Source of the DNA: Candidatus Saccharicenans sp. | Lineage (GTDB): Bacteria > Acidobacteriota > Aminicenantia > Aminicenantales > Saccharicenantaceae | DNA length: 64,000 bases | Direction of reading: 5' to 3' | Assembly: GCA_024653215.1 (NCBI GenBank) | Contig: JANLFU010000002.1 | Span: 266,447-330,446, forward strand | Part shown: piece after piece, positions 9,991-19,499 of the stretch | Layout: each line of letters starts with the position of its first letter | Numbering within the stretch: the first letter of the stretch is position 1 | Made by a program: the position numbers and the translations under genes | Notes under the pieces: generated by a model | What the model was told of the DNA's origin: nothing | Databases searched by the model: none | The model's input: only the letters and a program-made list of their open reading frames with translations

Positions 9991-11271
9991 ATGAAAGAAT
10001 ACAGTCTGATCGACCTGGAAGAAAAGGAACTATCCGGTCTCAAGAAGATTGCCAACTCCCTCGGGCTGGAAGAAGAGGACATTGAAAATTCCAGCCGGCA
10101 CCACCTGATCTTCAAGATCCTGGAGGCCCAGGCCAAGAAGCAGGGCCTGCTGTTTTCCGAAGGTGTCCTGGAATGCCTGGAAGACGGCTTTGGCTTCCTG
10201 CGGGCCCCGGAGTTCAGCTATCTGCCCAGTCCCGACGACATCTACGTCTCGCCCTCCCAGATCCGCAAGTTCCAGCTCCGGACCGGAGATACCATTTCTG
10301 GCGTGGTCAGACCTCCCAAAAATGGAGAAAAATACTTTGCCCTGATCAAGATAGAAGCCATAAATTTCCTGCATCCCGACGTGGTCCTGGAAGCCAGGCG
10401 AAATGTCCAGTTCGAACAGCTGACTCCCGTCTATCCCTTCGAACTCATCAAGCTCCAGGACGGAAACCCGAAGAATATGAACGCCAGGGTCATGGAGCTG
10501 CTGACCCCGATAGGGAAGGGGCAGAGGGGCCTGATCGTTTCCCCGCCCCGGGCCGGTAAGACCACGCTGCTCAAGACCATTGCCAAGTCCATCGAAAAGA
10601 ACCATCCCGAGATATTCCTGATAGTACTGCTGGTGGCAGAGAGGCCGGAAGAAGTTACCGATTTCAAAAGAAGCGTTAACGGCGAGGTGGTGGCCTCGAC
10701 TTTCGACGAGCCGCCAACCCGCAACGTCCAGGTGGCCAACATCGTCCTGGAAAAGGCCAAGAGGCTGGTCGAATTAAAGCGCGACGTGGTCATCCTGCTC
10801 GATTCCATCACCAGGCTGGCCAGGGCCCATAACGCCATCGTCCCGCCCTCGGGCAAGGTGCTTTCGGGTGGTATCGATGCCAATGCCCTGAACAAGCCCA
10901 AGAAATTCTTCGGCTCGGCCCGTAAGATCGAGGAAGGCGGCAGCCTGACCATAGTGGCCACGGCCCTGGTCGATACGGGAAGCCGCATGGATGATGTCAT
11001 TTTTGAAGAATTCAAGGGCACCGGCAACATGGAAATCAACCTTGACCGTCGCCTGGTTGACAAGAGAATCTTCCCGGCCATTGATATCAGCCGTTCCGGA
11101 ACCAGAAAGGAAGAGCTGCTGATCGGAGACAAGGACCTGAACCGGGTCTGGATACTGCGCAAGATTCTCAGCCAGCTTAACGAAGTGGAAGCCATGGAAC
11201 TGCTGCTGGAAAAACTCTCCAAGACCAAGACCAACAGCGACTTCCTGGATGCCATGAGCAAGGGCCTGTAG
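9991..11271 (+). CDS. rho: Transcription termination factor Rho
   Basis: 426 aa; cold-shock RNA-binding domain [14 protein letters not shown], Walker [38 protein letters not shown] upstream. Confidence 0.98.
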   Translation: MKEYSLIDLEEKELSGLKKIANSLGLEEEDIENSSRHHLIFKILEAQAKKQGLLFSEGVLECLEDGFGFLRAPEFSYLPSPDDIYVSPSQIRKFQLRTGDTISGVVRPPKNGEKYFALIKIEAINFLHPDVVLEARRNVQFEQLTPVYPFELIKLQDGNPKNMNARVMELLTPIGKGQRGLIVSPPRAGKTTLLKTIAKSIEKNHPEIFLIVLLVAERPEEVTDFKRSVNGEVVASTFDEPPTRNVQVANIVLEKAKRLVELKRDVVILLDSITRLARAHNAIVPPSGKVLSGGIDANALNKPKKFFGSARKIEEGGSLTIVATALVDTGSRMDDVIFEEFKGTGNMEINLDRRLVDKRIFPAIDISRSGTRKEELLIGDKDLNRVWILRKILSQLNEVEAMELLLEKLSKTKTNSDFLDAMSKGL

Positions 11272-12190
11272 CGGGCGTCTGGCAAGGGCTATTTTTTCCA
11301 CAAACATAAATTTTACTCGAGAGAATCACCCTGTCTTCTTATTTATGGTGACGGACTTCGTTTTCTGGCCTGTGCCGGATAATGATTCTGGCCCCTTGTC
11401 CCGCGCTGCTTAAAAAATAAGCTTTCATAAAAAAAATACCAGCACAGGTCTTCTTAATAGAGTCTCTCCAGATTTAAATCACAGAAAATAAATAAATTAG
11501 AAGAAAGTGTCGCGTAACTAAAAGATTATAAATAAGATAGATGAAATCCACCTGGCCTATCGAAAGCCATTAAGAATGTACGCCAGTAACACGGTTCCGA
11601 CTTCGAATCAGGCTCCAAATTTCAAGTTTTTAAAAAAAGCACTTAATTATGATGGGATTTGATATGGCATAATCCGCAGAATTCGTCAGCAGGTGAGTCG
11701 GCCTGGGATATTATTAAGAACATAATCTGGCTAATTCTTGGAATAAGGAGTCGGTCAGGTTCGTCAGTGGGGTTATAAGCTATTCAAGCTCAGATTTCCA
11801 GCCGAGGACTTATTAAAAAAGCTATTAAAGCCAGGGGTTAACGGGATATCCTGAAATTGGGTTCTATATAAAAGTTAAATATCTCGGAGTCCAGGGAAAC
11901 CAGTTGACTTGATAAAACAAAGGTTTCGGGACCGCGCGGCTATATATCAACTTAAAGGTCATCGAGGAAAATAATCCTTTAGGCCCAGGCCAATACAAAA
12001 TTCAGACTTTTAATAACTGATTAAATTAAATCGAAGTACGTTTATAAGGCAAGCAAATCGCTATCATATGTTTAATTGGGAATGAGGAACTTTTCCACAG
12101 TTGACCAAAAGCTGGGTATAAGAGAAATTCACAATCTTAACAGGCAGGCAAATAATTGATTATAAAAGAGATAGAAAATAAAGCTATATT

Positions 12191-12218
12191 GTGTCGCATA
12201 AGTTATATTATGTAAACT
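12191..12218 (+). other. dif site (XerC/XerD chromosome dimer resolution site)
   Basis: 28-mer GTGTCGCATAA-GTTATA-TTATGTAAACT: 11-bp XerC arm, 6-bp centre, 11-bp XerD arm. XerC arm core CGCATAA as in E. coli dif; XerD arm TTATGTAAACT matches the recalled B. subtilis dif arm. Lies between convergent genes. Confidence 0.85.
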
Positions 12219-12253
12219 AATATATCGAGAACGGATAGGGACTATAGCGCGGC

Positions 12254-13156
12254 TTATTTATCCTGGTTATCGTTAAGCTTGAGTTGCCCGGGATTGGCTT
12301 TGCCCCCTGATTCTTCCTTAAGTTGCCTGATAATCCCCTCAAGGATATTGATCAATTCCTGCCTGGTTACGACCTGTTTCTTGAATTCTATTCTGAGCCT
12401 GAAGCTCTTATTGTCTTTAGGTACATAATTGAATACGAAAAATTTTGGTTTTTCTTTATCTTTTTCTTCTTTTTCCTTAAAAAGCTTGGTCAGGTCGCGG
12501 GTATCAGTCCTGGTGAGGCGGTTTTGAATGATTCGCTCTACAACCTGGGACATTAGTGTTTCTGGTTCAACCTTGGCAATCTCGATTATGGTACTGCGGC
12601 TGGTTATGCCGGCCTTTTTTAGTTTTTCGCGGAGGTCTACGGGTATGCGGGAAACAGAAATAATCTCGGTTATGGTTGACCTGGCTTTGCCGATCTTATC
12701 GGCAACTTCCTGGTGGCTGTAGCCATAAAGATTCATCAGGGCCTTAAGGCCGTCAGCCTCTTCAAATATATCAAGATCCTTTCGCTGCAGGTTCTCAATG
12801 AGGCTGATTTCCATGGCCTCCTGATCGTCAACAGTCATCTCAATACACGGAATTTCTTTCAACCCCAGGTTCTTTGAGGCCACAAACCGCCTTTCTCCGG
12901 CGATAATCTCAAATTTTTCCCCTTTGGGGCGGACGATGATTGGCTCCAGGACGCCCTTGGCCCTGATTGAATCCATTAATTCCTGGATATCTCCCAACTC
13001 GCTACGCGGCTGCCTGGGATTTGGTTCGATTCTATCCAGCGGAATCATTCGGATCCTGGGCGCAGAGGTCTTGGAGGCAATCAGCTCAACGAAATGAGGG
13101 TCATGCCTCATGATTAAATTGTCAGGAAGGCCTGATTTTTTAGTTTTTGTTTGCAC
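12254..13156 (-). CDS. parB: ParB/Spo0J-family chromosome partitioning protein
   Basis: 300 aa; PLDRIEPNPRQPR, IAGERRFVASK (CTP-binding box), SLIENLQRKDLDIFEEA, HTH region YGYSHQEVADKIGKARSTI. Confidence 0.93.
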   Translation of the reverse strand: MQTKTKKSGLPDNLIMRHDPHFVELIASKTSAPRIRMIPLDRIEPNPRQPRSELGDIQELMDSIRAKGVLEPIIVRPKGEKFEIIAGERRFVASKNLGLKEIPCIEMTVDDQEAMEISLIENLQRKDLDIFEEADGLKALMNLYGYSHQEVADKIGKARSTITEIISVSRIPVDLREKLKKAGITSRSTIIEIAKVEPETLMSQVVERIIQNRLTRTDTRDLTKLFKEKEEKDKEKPKFFVFNYVPKDNKSFRLRIEFKKQVVTRQELINILEGIIRQLKEESGGKANPGQLKLNDNQDK

Positions 13157-13907
13157 GTTCGATCAACTCCTCGGCCACAGATTTATATTGAATAGCCCCT
13201 ATGGAATCAGGGGCAAAGGTAAATATACTTTCTTTATAAGCCGGGCTTTCCTCCAGCTTGACACTCTTGGAAATATAGGTCTTAAAGACCTTATCTCCAA
13301 ATACTTCGATTATTCTATCAACCACATCCTTGGAAATATTTGTTCTGCGGTCATGCAGTGTGATAATAACCCCGATGATTTCCAGCTCCGGATTGGCAAT
13401 CTTTTTAACCTTATCTATGGTTTCGAGCAGGTCATCGGTGCCTTCAAGACATAAATAGGACGATTGGATTGGTATAAGGATATGGCTGGCGGCTACCAGA
13501 GCATTTAGTGTAATGAGGCCGAGCGTGGGTGGCGTATCTATAAAAATATAATCATAATGATCACGAACAGTATTGAGAGCATCTCTGAGCCGATAATGGC
13601 CATCAAATTCACCTATCAAAGCAGGCTCAAGCTTGGCCATGGATATCCTGCTTATGGCCACGTCCAGCCCCGGAATTGTGGACTTCACGATTATATCGGA
13701 AATCTTTGTGTTTTTGTCCATGAGAACATCGAACAGCGACCTGGGAATCTCATGAGGATTATTGACTATCGAAATCGTGCTGTGAGCCTGTGGGTCCATA
13801 TCCACCAGGAGAACACGATGTCCCATAAGGGCTAGGGCGGCAGAAACATTAACGCAGGTAGTGGTCTTCCCCACTCCGCCTTTTTGATTGGTTACAGCGA
13901 TTATCAA
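13140..13907 (-). CDS. parA: ParA/Soj-family partition ATPase
   Basis: IIAVTNQKGGVGKTTTCVNVSAAL deviant Walker A, VLLVDMDPQAHST, YIFIDTPPTLG. ORF call starts at ATG 13946, but GGAGG (plus-strand CCTCC 13914-13918) sits 6 nt from TTG 13905-13907, which gives MIIAVTNQKGG. Confidence 0.93.
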   Translation of the reverse strand: MIIAVTNQKGGVGKTTTCVNVSAALALMGHRVLLVDMDPQAHSTISIVNNPHEIPRSLFDVLMDKNTKISDIIVKSTIPGLDVAISRISMAKLEPALIGEFDGHYRLRDALNTVRDHYDYIFIDTPPTLGLITLNALVAASHILIPIQSSYLCLEGTDDLLETIDKVKKIANPELEIIGVIITLHDRRTNISKDVVDRIIEVFGDKVFKTYISKSVKLEESPAYKESIFTFAPDSIGAIQYKSVAEELIERANKN

Positions 13908-13937
13908 GCTAATCCTCCGGTTAATAGCTTTAATAAA

Positions 13938-13966
13938 AATATACAAAAAAAGAATTGTAAATACAA
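13938..13966 (-). promoter_or_regulatory. Candidate parA promoter (TTGTAT-17-TATATT on minus strand)
   Basis: Plus-strand ATACAA 13961-13966 (-35) and AATATA 13938-13943 (-10), 17-nt spacer. Confidence 0.5.
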
Positions 13967-13992
13967 GATAAATTTTTTAAATTTTTATAACC

Positions 13993-14008
13993 TGTCGGCA
14001 GGCCGACA
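13993..14008. promoter_or_regulatory. 16-bp palindrome upstream of parA, candidate ParB/ParA operator or parS-like site
   Basis: TGTCGGC-AG-GCCGACA, perfect 7-bp arms, GC-rich inside an AT-rich intergenic region. Confidence 0.45.
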
Positions 14009-14055
14009 TATCTATAAGTAATTGATAATAAAGAATATATAAAATATTCGAATTT

Positions 14056-17000
14056 TCAGTTATCCAGGCTTATTAATTCTGGTTTCTTGATCGCCGTTAG
14101 TTTGTTTACTTCGAGGAAGCGGTTAAATTCATATAGATCCCGTTGTATAAATTCATTTAATTTCTGGATTGAATCGCAGACCTTGAGGTTGATTTCTTCG
14201 GCCTGCTTTAATTCAGTGGTCGTTGGCTCTGATGGATATCCGGCAATGCCCTGAATTAGCGTTATAAGTCTGATATTTAAAGGACCCCGAAGGAATTTCT
14301 GGTAAGGAATAGAAAGCCCGACCAGCGTCCCCTCAGTCTGGAAAATTTCGGACACCGCGTTGAATGAATCCATGAACTTCCTGTATTGGTCCTGGGCTTG
14401 TTTTCTGGTTCCCTCGTCTTTAATGGTGCTGATTTCGCCAGCTATCTTTTCCAAATCCCTGGAAATGTTTCTGGCTGCGGCCGCAGCCCTGGCATAAAGG
14501 TTATTGGTCTTGGCCAGCTCGGCTACGACCTGATACTGGCCTTGAAGTTCTGCCGGGTTAAGCTCAAACCTCGGATCTGGCAGGACCTTTATTCTGGACT
14601 TATATTCTTTTTCCCCTATTTTTATAAGCACATCGTATTCTCCAGGAGTTATGTTACACATAACGCTCATTATGCCAGCAATCTGGGGCCTCTCTCCCCC
14701 ACCGGTTTTGGGCATAAACTGAAGGTTCCAGTACGTCCGGTTGAGCCCGGCTTTCTTCTGAAGAGGCAGCTCTATGATTTGTTCTTGATCGCCGGAACGA
14801 ATGCTGATTCTGAAATCGCCACTTAAGTCGGTCCGGACAAAATAGGTTAGGCCTGCCCCGACCGGCGGATTGTTAGCCCTGAATCCGAAGGTTGAATAAA
14901 TATCACCGCGGCTGGAATTAAAAAACAGGTAGGCCTGCCTGGGCTTAAAAAGATAGAAATCTGAATTAAATACTTCCTGTCTGAGCTGGCTTAAATAACA
15001 GATATCATCCAGGATCCAGATGCCTCGACCGTGGGTTCCTATGATCAAGTCATTTTCCCTGGGATGAATGGCTATATCATGTACGGCAACTGTGGGTAAA
15101 TTTGAGCCATGAATTTTTATCCAACTTAACCCAGAGTTATAAGATACATAAATTCCGAACTCTGTTCCAACAAAAAGTAAATTCCTGTTTTCCGGGTGCT
15201 CTCTGACCACGTGCACCCATCCGAAATCCGGCAGGTTGGAACGCAGGGATTTCCAGGTCTTGCCGAAATCAGTGGTCTTATAAACATATGGGGAATAATC
15301 ATCACTGCGTTGGTTATCGAAGGAAACGTAGGCTGTTCCGGCCTCAAAATGAGAAGCCTCCACCCTGGAACACCAGGAATTCTTCGGAAGCCCTGGTATA
15401 TTTCTGACAACATTGGTCCAGGTCTGGCCGCCATCCCTGGAAACCTGCAAATTGCCATCGTCCGTTCCGCACCACAGAACCCCGGCCTGGACGGGCGATT
15501 CGGCTATGGCGGTGATGGTGCAATGAACCTCGGCCCCGCTGTTTTCAACGGTTATGGGGCCCACGCCGTCAACCTGCTTGGTCGGGTCGTTGGTGGTCAG
15601 ATCCGGGCTGATTTTCTCCCAGGTATAGCCTCCGTCCTTTGACCTGAACAGGAAGTTTCCGGCGCAGTACACCGTGTTACTCTCGTGGGGCGAGATCATT
15701 ATCGGTGCATTCCAGTTGAAGCGGTAAGGGGGCTCGTTCAGGGGAGCTTCAGGCCTGACGCCCTTGCCCAGGCCGTGCCTGAGGTCTTTCCTTATGAGGC
15801 CGTTATTCTGGGAGTTGCAATAGACGATAAAGCTATTTTTGGGGTCGGGCCTGACAAAAAACCCATCTCCTCCGTTGATAAATTCCCAGTGCTCGTTGAG
15901 AATACCCCGGCTGTCCAGCGAATGGGAGGGGCCTCCCCAGCAGCCGTTGTCCTGCAGCCCGCAGTAAACCCTGTAGGGTACGCTGTAATCAAAGCCAACC
16001 TGGTAGACCTCGGCCGCATCGATGCTGGTTACCGGAAGCCAGGTTTTCCCGCCGTCGTAGGTAATATCGATTCCCCCGTCATTGCCGTCTATGAGGTGCA
16101 GCGGGTTGGCCGGGTCAATCCACAGGGCATGGTGGTCAGGATGAGTCCCCTGCCCTATCGCCCGGAATTTTTGGCCCATGTCGTTGGAAACGTAAAGCCC
16201 TGTTGACTGAACGTAGATAGTCCGGTCATCGTTCGGGTCCACATAGATATGGCTGTAATAGAAAGGCCTGTTGTTGACGTTTTTATAGGTCTTGGCGTCG
16301 CAGGTCCTTTTCCAGGTCTGGCCGTAATCTTCCGAGCGCCAGATGCCCGGGTCCTGGTGTTCAATCAGGGCATAGACCACTCCCGGCCTGTTCCTGGCCA
16401 CGGCCAGCCCTATACGTCCCATTATTCCTTCCGGCAGGTCCTGCTTAAGCCTGGTCCAGGTCAGGCCACCGTCGGTGGATCTATAAAGGCCACTGCCGGG
16501 GCCGCCACTGACCATTCGGTAAGGCAGCCGGCGGTGCTCGTAGGCGGCTGCATAGAGAACCTGAGAATTTTCAGGGTCAATTTCCAAGTCGCTAAAGCCT
16601 GTATTTTCATTAACATACAGAATTTTCTTCCAGCTCTCTCCACCGTCTATAGTTTTGTAGATTCCCCGCTCAGAGTTGGGCCCCCACAGGTGGCCCATGG
16701 CCGCCACGTAAACGATGTTGGGGTCGCCCCGGCTGATGATAATCCGGCTGATGTGCCTGGTATCCTTGAGCCCCATATTCTTCCAGGTCTTACCCCCGTC
16801 GGTTGACCTGTAAACCCCGTCTCCGAGGGTGACCGAATTACGGCTGGTGCTTTCCCCGGTTCCCACCCAGACCACCTCCGGCGCGGACTGGGCCACGGCC
16901 ACCGCTCCCACCGAAACCGTGGCTTCACGCTGGAAGACCGGCACCCAGCTAACACCGTTATTTTCCGACTTCCAGAGGCCGCTGGGCCCGACGGCCGCGT

Positions 17001-17259
17001 AGATGATCCAGGGCTTTTTTTCTACCACGTCAAGGTCAACCGTCCGTCCTCCAGGGACAGCCGGGCCGATGTTTCTCCAGGTGATAAATTTATTCAGGTA
17101 GTCGGCTATCTGGTCCGGTTGCTGTGAATAGGCCGGAAACGGCCAATATAATATGAATAGAAACAGGCAGGAAACAACCACCCGGACCGAGGTGATTCTT
17201 ATACGCCTTAACAGAAGGCCTGTCTTTTTCTGGGTGCTGATGAACATGCCGACCTCCAA
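14056..17259 (-). CDS. Secreted VPS10/sortilin-like BNR-repeat (beta-propeller) protein
   Basis: 1067 aa with N-terminal hydrophobic signal; repeated S.DGG.TW/ S.D.G.TW Asp-box motifs and VYVAAMGHLWGPNSERGIYKTIDGG. Confidence 0.88.
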   Translation of the reverse strand: MEVGMFISTQKKTGLLLRRIRITSVRVVVSCLFLFILYWPFPAYSQQPDQIADYLNKFITWRNIGPAVPGGRTVDLDVVEKKPWIIYAAVGPSGLWKSENNGVSWVPVFQREATVSVGAVAVAQSAPEVVWVGTGESTSRNSVTLGDGVYRSTDGGKTWKNMGLKDTRHISRIIISRGDPNIVYVAAMGHLWGPNSERGIYKTIDGGESWKKILYVNENTGFSDLEIDPENSQVLYAAAYEHRRLPYRMVSGGPGSGLYRSTDGGLTWTRLKQDLPEGIMGRIGLAVARNRPGVVYALIEHQDPGIWRSEDYGQTWKRTCDAKTYKNVNNRPFYYSHIYVDPNDDRTIYVQSTGLYVSNDMGQKFRAIGQGTHPDHHALWIDPANPLHLIDGNDGGIDITYDGGKTWLPVTSIDAAEVYQVGFDYSVPYRVYCGLQDNGCWGGPSHSLDSRGILNEHWEFINGGDGFFVRPDPKNSFIVYCNSQNNGLIRKDLRHGLGKGVRPEAPLNEPPYRFNWNAPIMISPHESNTVYCAGNFLFRSKDGGYTWEKISPDLTTNDPTKQVDGVGPITVENSGAEVHCTITAIAESPVQAGVLWCGTDDGNLQVSRDGGQTWTNVVRNIPGLPKNSWCSRVEASHFEAGTAYVSFDNQRSDDYSPYVYKTTDFGKTWKSLRSNLPDFGWVHVVREHPENRNLLFVGTEFGIYVSYNSGLSWIKIHGSNLPTVAVHDIAIHPRENDLIIGTHGRGIWILDDICYLSQLRQEVFNSDFYLFKPRQAYLFFNSSRGDIYSTFGFRANNPPVGAGLTYFVRTDLSGDFRISIRSGDQEQIIELPLQKKAGLNRTYWNLQFMPKTGGGERPQIAGIMSVMCNITPGEYDVLIKIGEKEYKSRIKVLPDPRFELNPAELQGQYQVVAELAKTNNLYARAAAAARNISRDLEKIAGEISTIKDEGTRKQAQDQYRKFMDSFNAVSEIFQTEGTLVGLSIPYQKFLRGPLNIRLITLIQGIAGYPSEPTTTELKQAEEINLKVCDSIQKLNEFIQRDLYEFNRFLEVNKLTAIKKPELISLDN

Positions 17260-17434
17260 TTTTTGATTTACTTCAATTCGATGTCCATTATAAGATAATA
17301 AGCTCGGGCAATGAAAATAGATTGAAATTAATTTTATTTCCGGATGGACTGGAATTTTTTTTAACTGATTTCGTCAGAACCAGGTGAATTCTTATCCGTA
17401 TAATTATTCTAACCGGAAATAAGAAGGAGGACTG

Positions 17435-19489
17435 ATGTCCAGGTTAAAAATCCCGTTGCTTCTGGTAATGACTGGTTTCTTGATCTTAATGGCCACTCCC
17501 CTGCTGGCCGGCCAGGTGGAAACCAAGTTTCACTCGCCGGCCGAGGTGGTGGCTGGTCTTAAAAGCCTGGCCGGCAAATACCCTGAAATCTGCCGATTAA
17601 GCACCATCGGTAAATCATTCGGCGGTCAGGATATCCAGGTCCTGGAAATTGCCGCCCGGAATAATAAACCCGACCCCAAGGCCAGGCCGGCGGTGCTGGT
17701 GGTGGCCAATTCAGAAGGGGTTCACCTCCCGGGAACCGAGGCCGCCCTGCGGCTGGCAGAAGACCTTCTCACCGCCTACGGCCAGGATAAGGCCTGGACG
17801 GATTTTCTTAACCGGAACACCGTCTATGTGATTCCCGTCTTAAACCCGGAAGCAGCCGGGGCTTACTTCTCAAGACCCCTCCAGGAAAGGACTTTTAACA
17901 GCCGTCCAGTAGATGAGGACAACGACGGGCTGGTCGACGAGGACGGTCCGGAGGACCTCAACGGCGATGGCCTGATCACCATGATGCGGGTCAAATCTCC
18001 GGAGGGACGCTGGATAATCGACCCTAAGGAGCCGAGGTTAATGAGGCTGGCTGACCCGAAAAAAGGGGAAAAGGGTGAATACCTGGTCTACGCCGAAGGC
18101 CTGGACAACGACGGCGATGGCCAGATAAACGAGGACGGCCCCGGCGGGGTCGAGCTCAACCGCAATTTTCCCCACGACTTTGAGTACTTCCAGAAACGGG
18201 CCGGTCTTTACCCGGTGTCGGAACCTGAAACCGAAGCCCTGTTAAAGTTCATGTTTGACCACAATAACATAGCCATGGTGATCAATTTTTCGACCGAGAA
18301 TAACCTGCTGAACATGCAGCAGACCGGTCAGGCCAGGGTTGGGGCTGACCGGGTCCGGGTTCCCCGCCAGTTCGCCGGCTTTCTCGGGCTGGATCCGGAT
18401 ACTGAATATACGCTGAAGGAAATAGTGGATGTCCTGAAGAGCTCCGGGTTCGGTGGCGGTATGGAAATAGATGAAAGCCTGGTGGCCACCTTCCTGGGGC
18501 TGGGCCCGGCCATGAACCTTGACCGTTCGGACCAGGCCATATATGAAGAGCTCCTGAAAGACTACAAGGCCGGGCTGAAGGAAATCGGCCTTGATTACCT
18601 GGAAAAGAGAGCCAGGGGTGTGGGCAAGGGCTCCTTCCCGGCTTTTTGCTATTACCAGTACGGCGTGCCTGTCTTTTCCTTTGACCTGTGGCAGGTACCG
18701 GAGCCAAAGAGGGAAGAAAAAAAGGATGAACTGACCCCTGACCGTCTCAAGTCCATGTCGTCAGAAGAATTTCTGGCTCTGGGAGAAGAAAAGATTGCTG
18801 CCTTCCTGAAAGAACGTGGTGCTCCGCCCAACTTCAATGCGGGCATGCTGATGAAGATGGTTCAGTCGGGCCAGGTCACCCCGGCCAGGATGGCCGAGAT
18901 GATGGAAAAAATGCCCAGGGCGGCCGGAGCCGGAGTTGCCGGGGCCGAGGAAAATCCCGAAGCCTACCTCCTCGCCTATTCTGATAACGTCATAAAAGGT
19001 GCGGGCTTCATTAGCTGGAAGCCTTTTAAGCACCCCGAACTGGGCCAGGTGGAAATCGGCGGCTTTGTTCCTTTCCTGAAATACACGCCGCCTCCTGACC
19101 AGCTTCAGGCTACCATCAAGTATCATGTTCAGTACAGCCGGAAACTCATGATGAAACTGCCAAGCGTGTCGATCAAGGAAACGAAAATTGAAAAACTTGG
19201 CACGGACCTCTACCGGTTGACCGTTTACCTGCAGAACGAAGGACTTCTGCCCACCTCCTTTGCCCAGGGCCGGCGGGCCCTGACCTCCTACCCCATCAGG
19301 GTCAGCCTCAAGCTCGAAGGCAAGCAGAAGCTCTTTGCCGGCCGCCCGGTGGAACAGGTGCCGTTCCTGCAGGCCGGCGAAGTCCGAAAGCTGGAATGGA
19401 CGGTCCAGGCCAAGAAAGGCTCAAGCCTCGGTTTCAGAGTCTGGAGCAACCGGATATCGCCCGTCGAAACTATGGTTAAAGTGGATTAG
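17435..19489 (+). CDS. M14 zinc-carboxypeptidase-like secreted protein with altered metal ligands (likely pseudoenzyme)
   Basis: 684 aa, signal peptide; homologous to the downstream M14 protein, but HxxE is replaced by EGVH and SFHNYGG by NFSTENN; Ca-loop DEDNDGLVDEDGPEDLNGDG. Confidence 0.8.
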   Translation: MSRLKIPLLLVMTGFLILMATPLLAGQVETKFHSPAEVVAGLKSLAGKYPEICRLSTIGKSFGGQDIQVLEIAARNNKPDPKARPAVLVVANSEGVHLPGTEAALRLAEDLLTAYGQDKAWTDFLNRNTVYVIPVLNPEAAGAYFSRPLQERTFNSRPVDEDNDGLVDEDGPEDLNGDGLITMMRVKSPEGRWIIDPKEPRLMRLADPKKGEKGEYLVYAEGLDNDGDGQINEDGPGGVELNRNFPHDFEYFQKRAGLYPVSEPETEALLKFMFDHNNIAMVINFSTENNLLNMQQTGQARVGADRVRVPRQFAGFLGLDPDTEYTLKEIVDVLKSSGFGGGMEIDESLVATFLGLGPAMNLDRSDQAIYEELLKDYKAGLKEIGLDYLEKRARGVGKGSFPAFCYYQYGVPVFSFDLWQVPEPKREEKKDELTPDRLKSMSSEEFLALGEEKIAAFLKERGAPPNFNAGMLMKMVQSGQVTPARMAEMMEKMPRAAGAGVAGAEENPEAYLLAYSDNVIKGAGFISWKPFKHPELGQVEIGGFVPFLKYTPPPDQLQATIKYHVQYSRKLMMKLPSVSIKETKIEKLGTDLYRLTVYLQNEGLLPTSFAQGRRALTSYPIRVSLKLEGKQKLFAGRPVEQVPFLQAGEVRKLEWTVQAKKGSSLGFRVWSNRISPVETMVKVD

Positions 19490-19499
19490 GAGAGTAACC

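Noticed and set aside
11294-12099. Two DnaA-box-like TTTTCCACA copies (11294-11302, 12091-12099) in an AT-rich gap beside parAB, suggesting oriC
   Set aside because: Only two boxes ~800 bp apart, no dnaA/dnaN, flanking genes converge on the gap, and a good dif site is present; terminus fits better than origin.
12254-14055. Canonical parS (TGTTTCACGTGAAACA)
   Set aside because: No copy seen around parAB; only the unrelated TGTCGGCAGGCCGACA palindrome.
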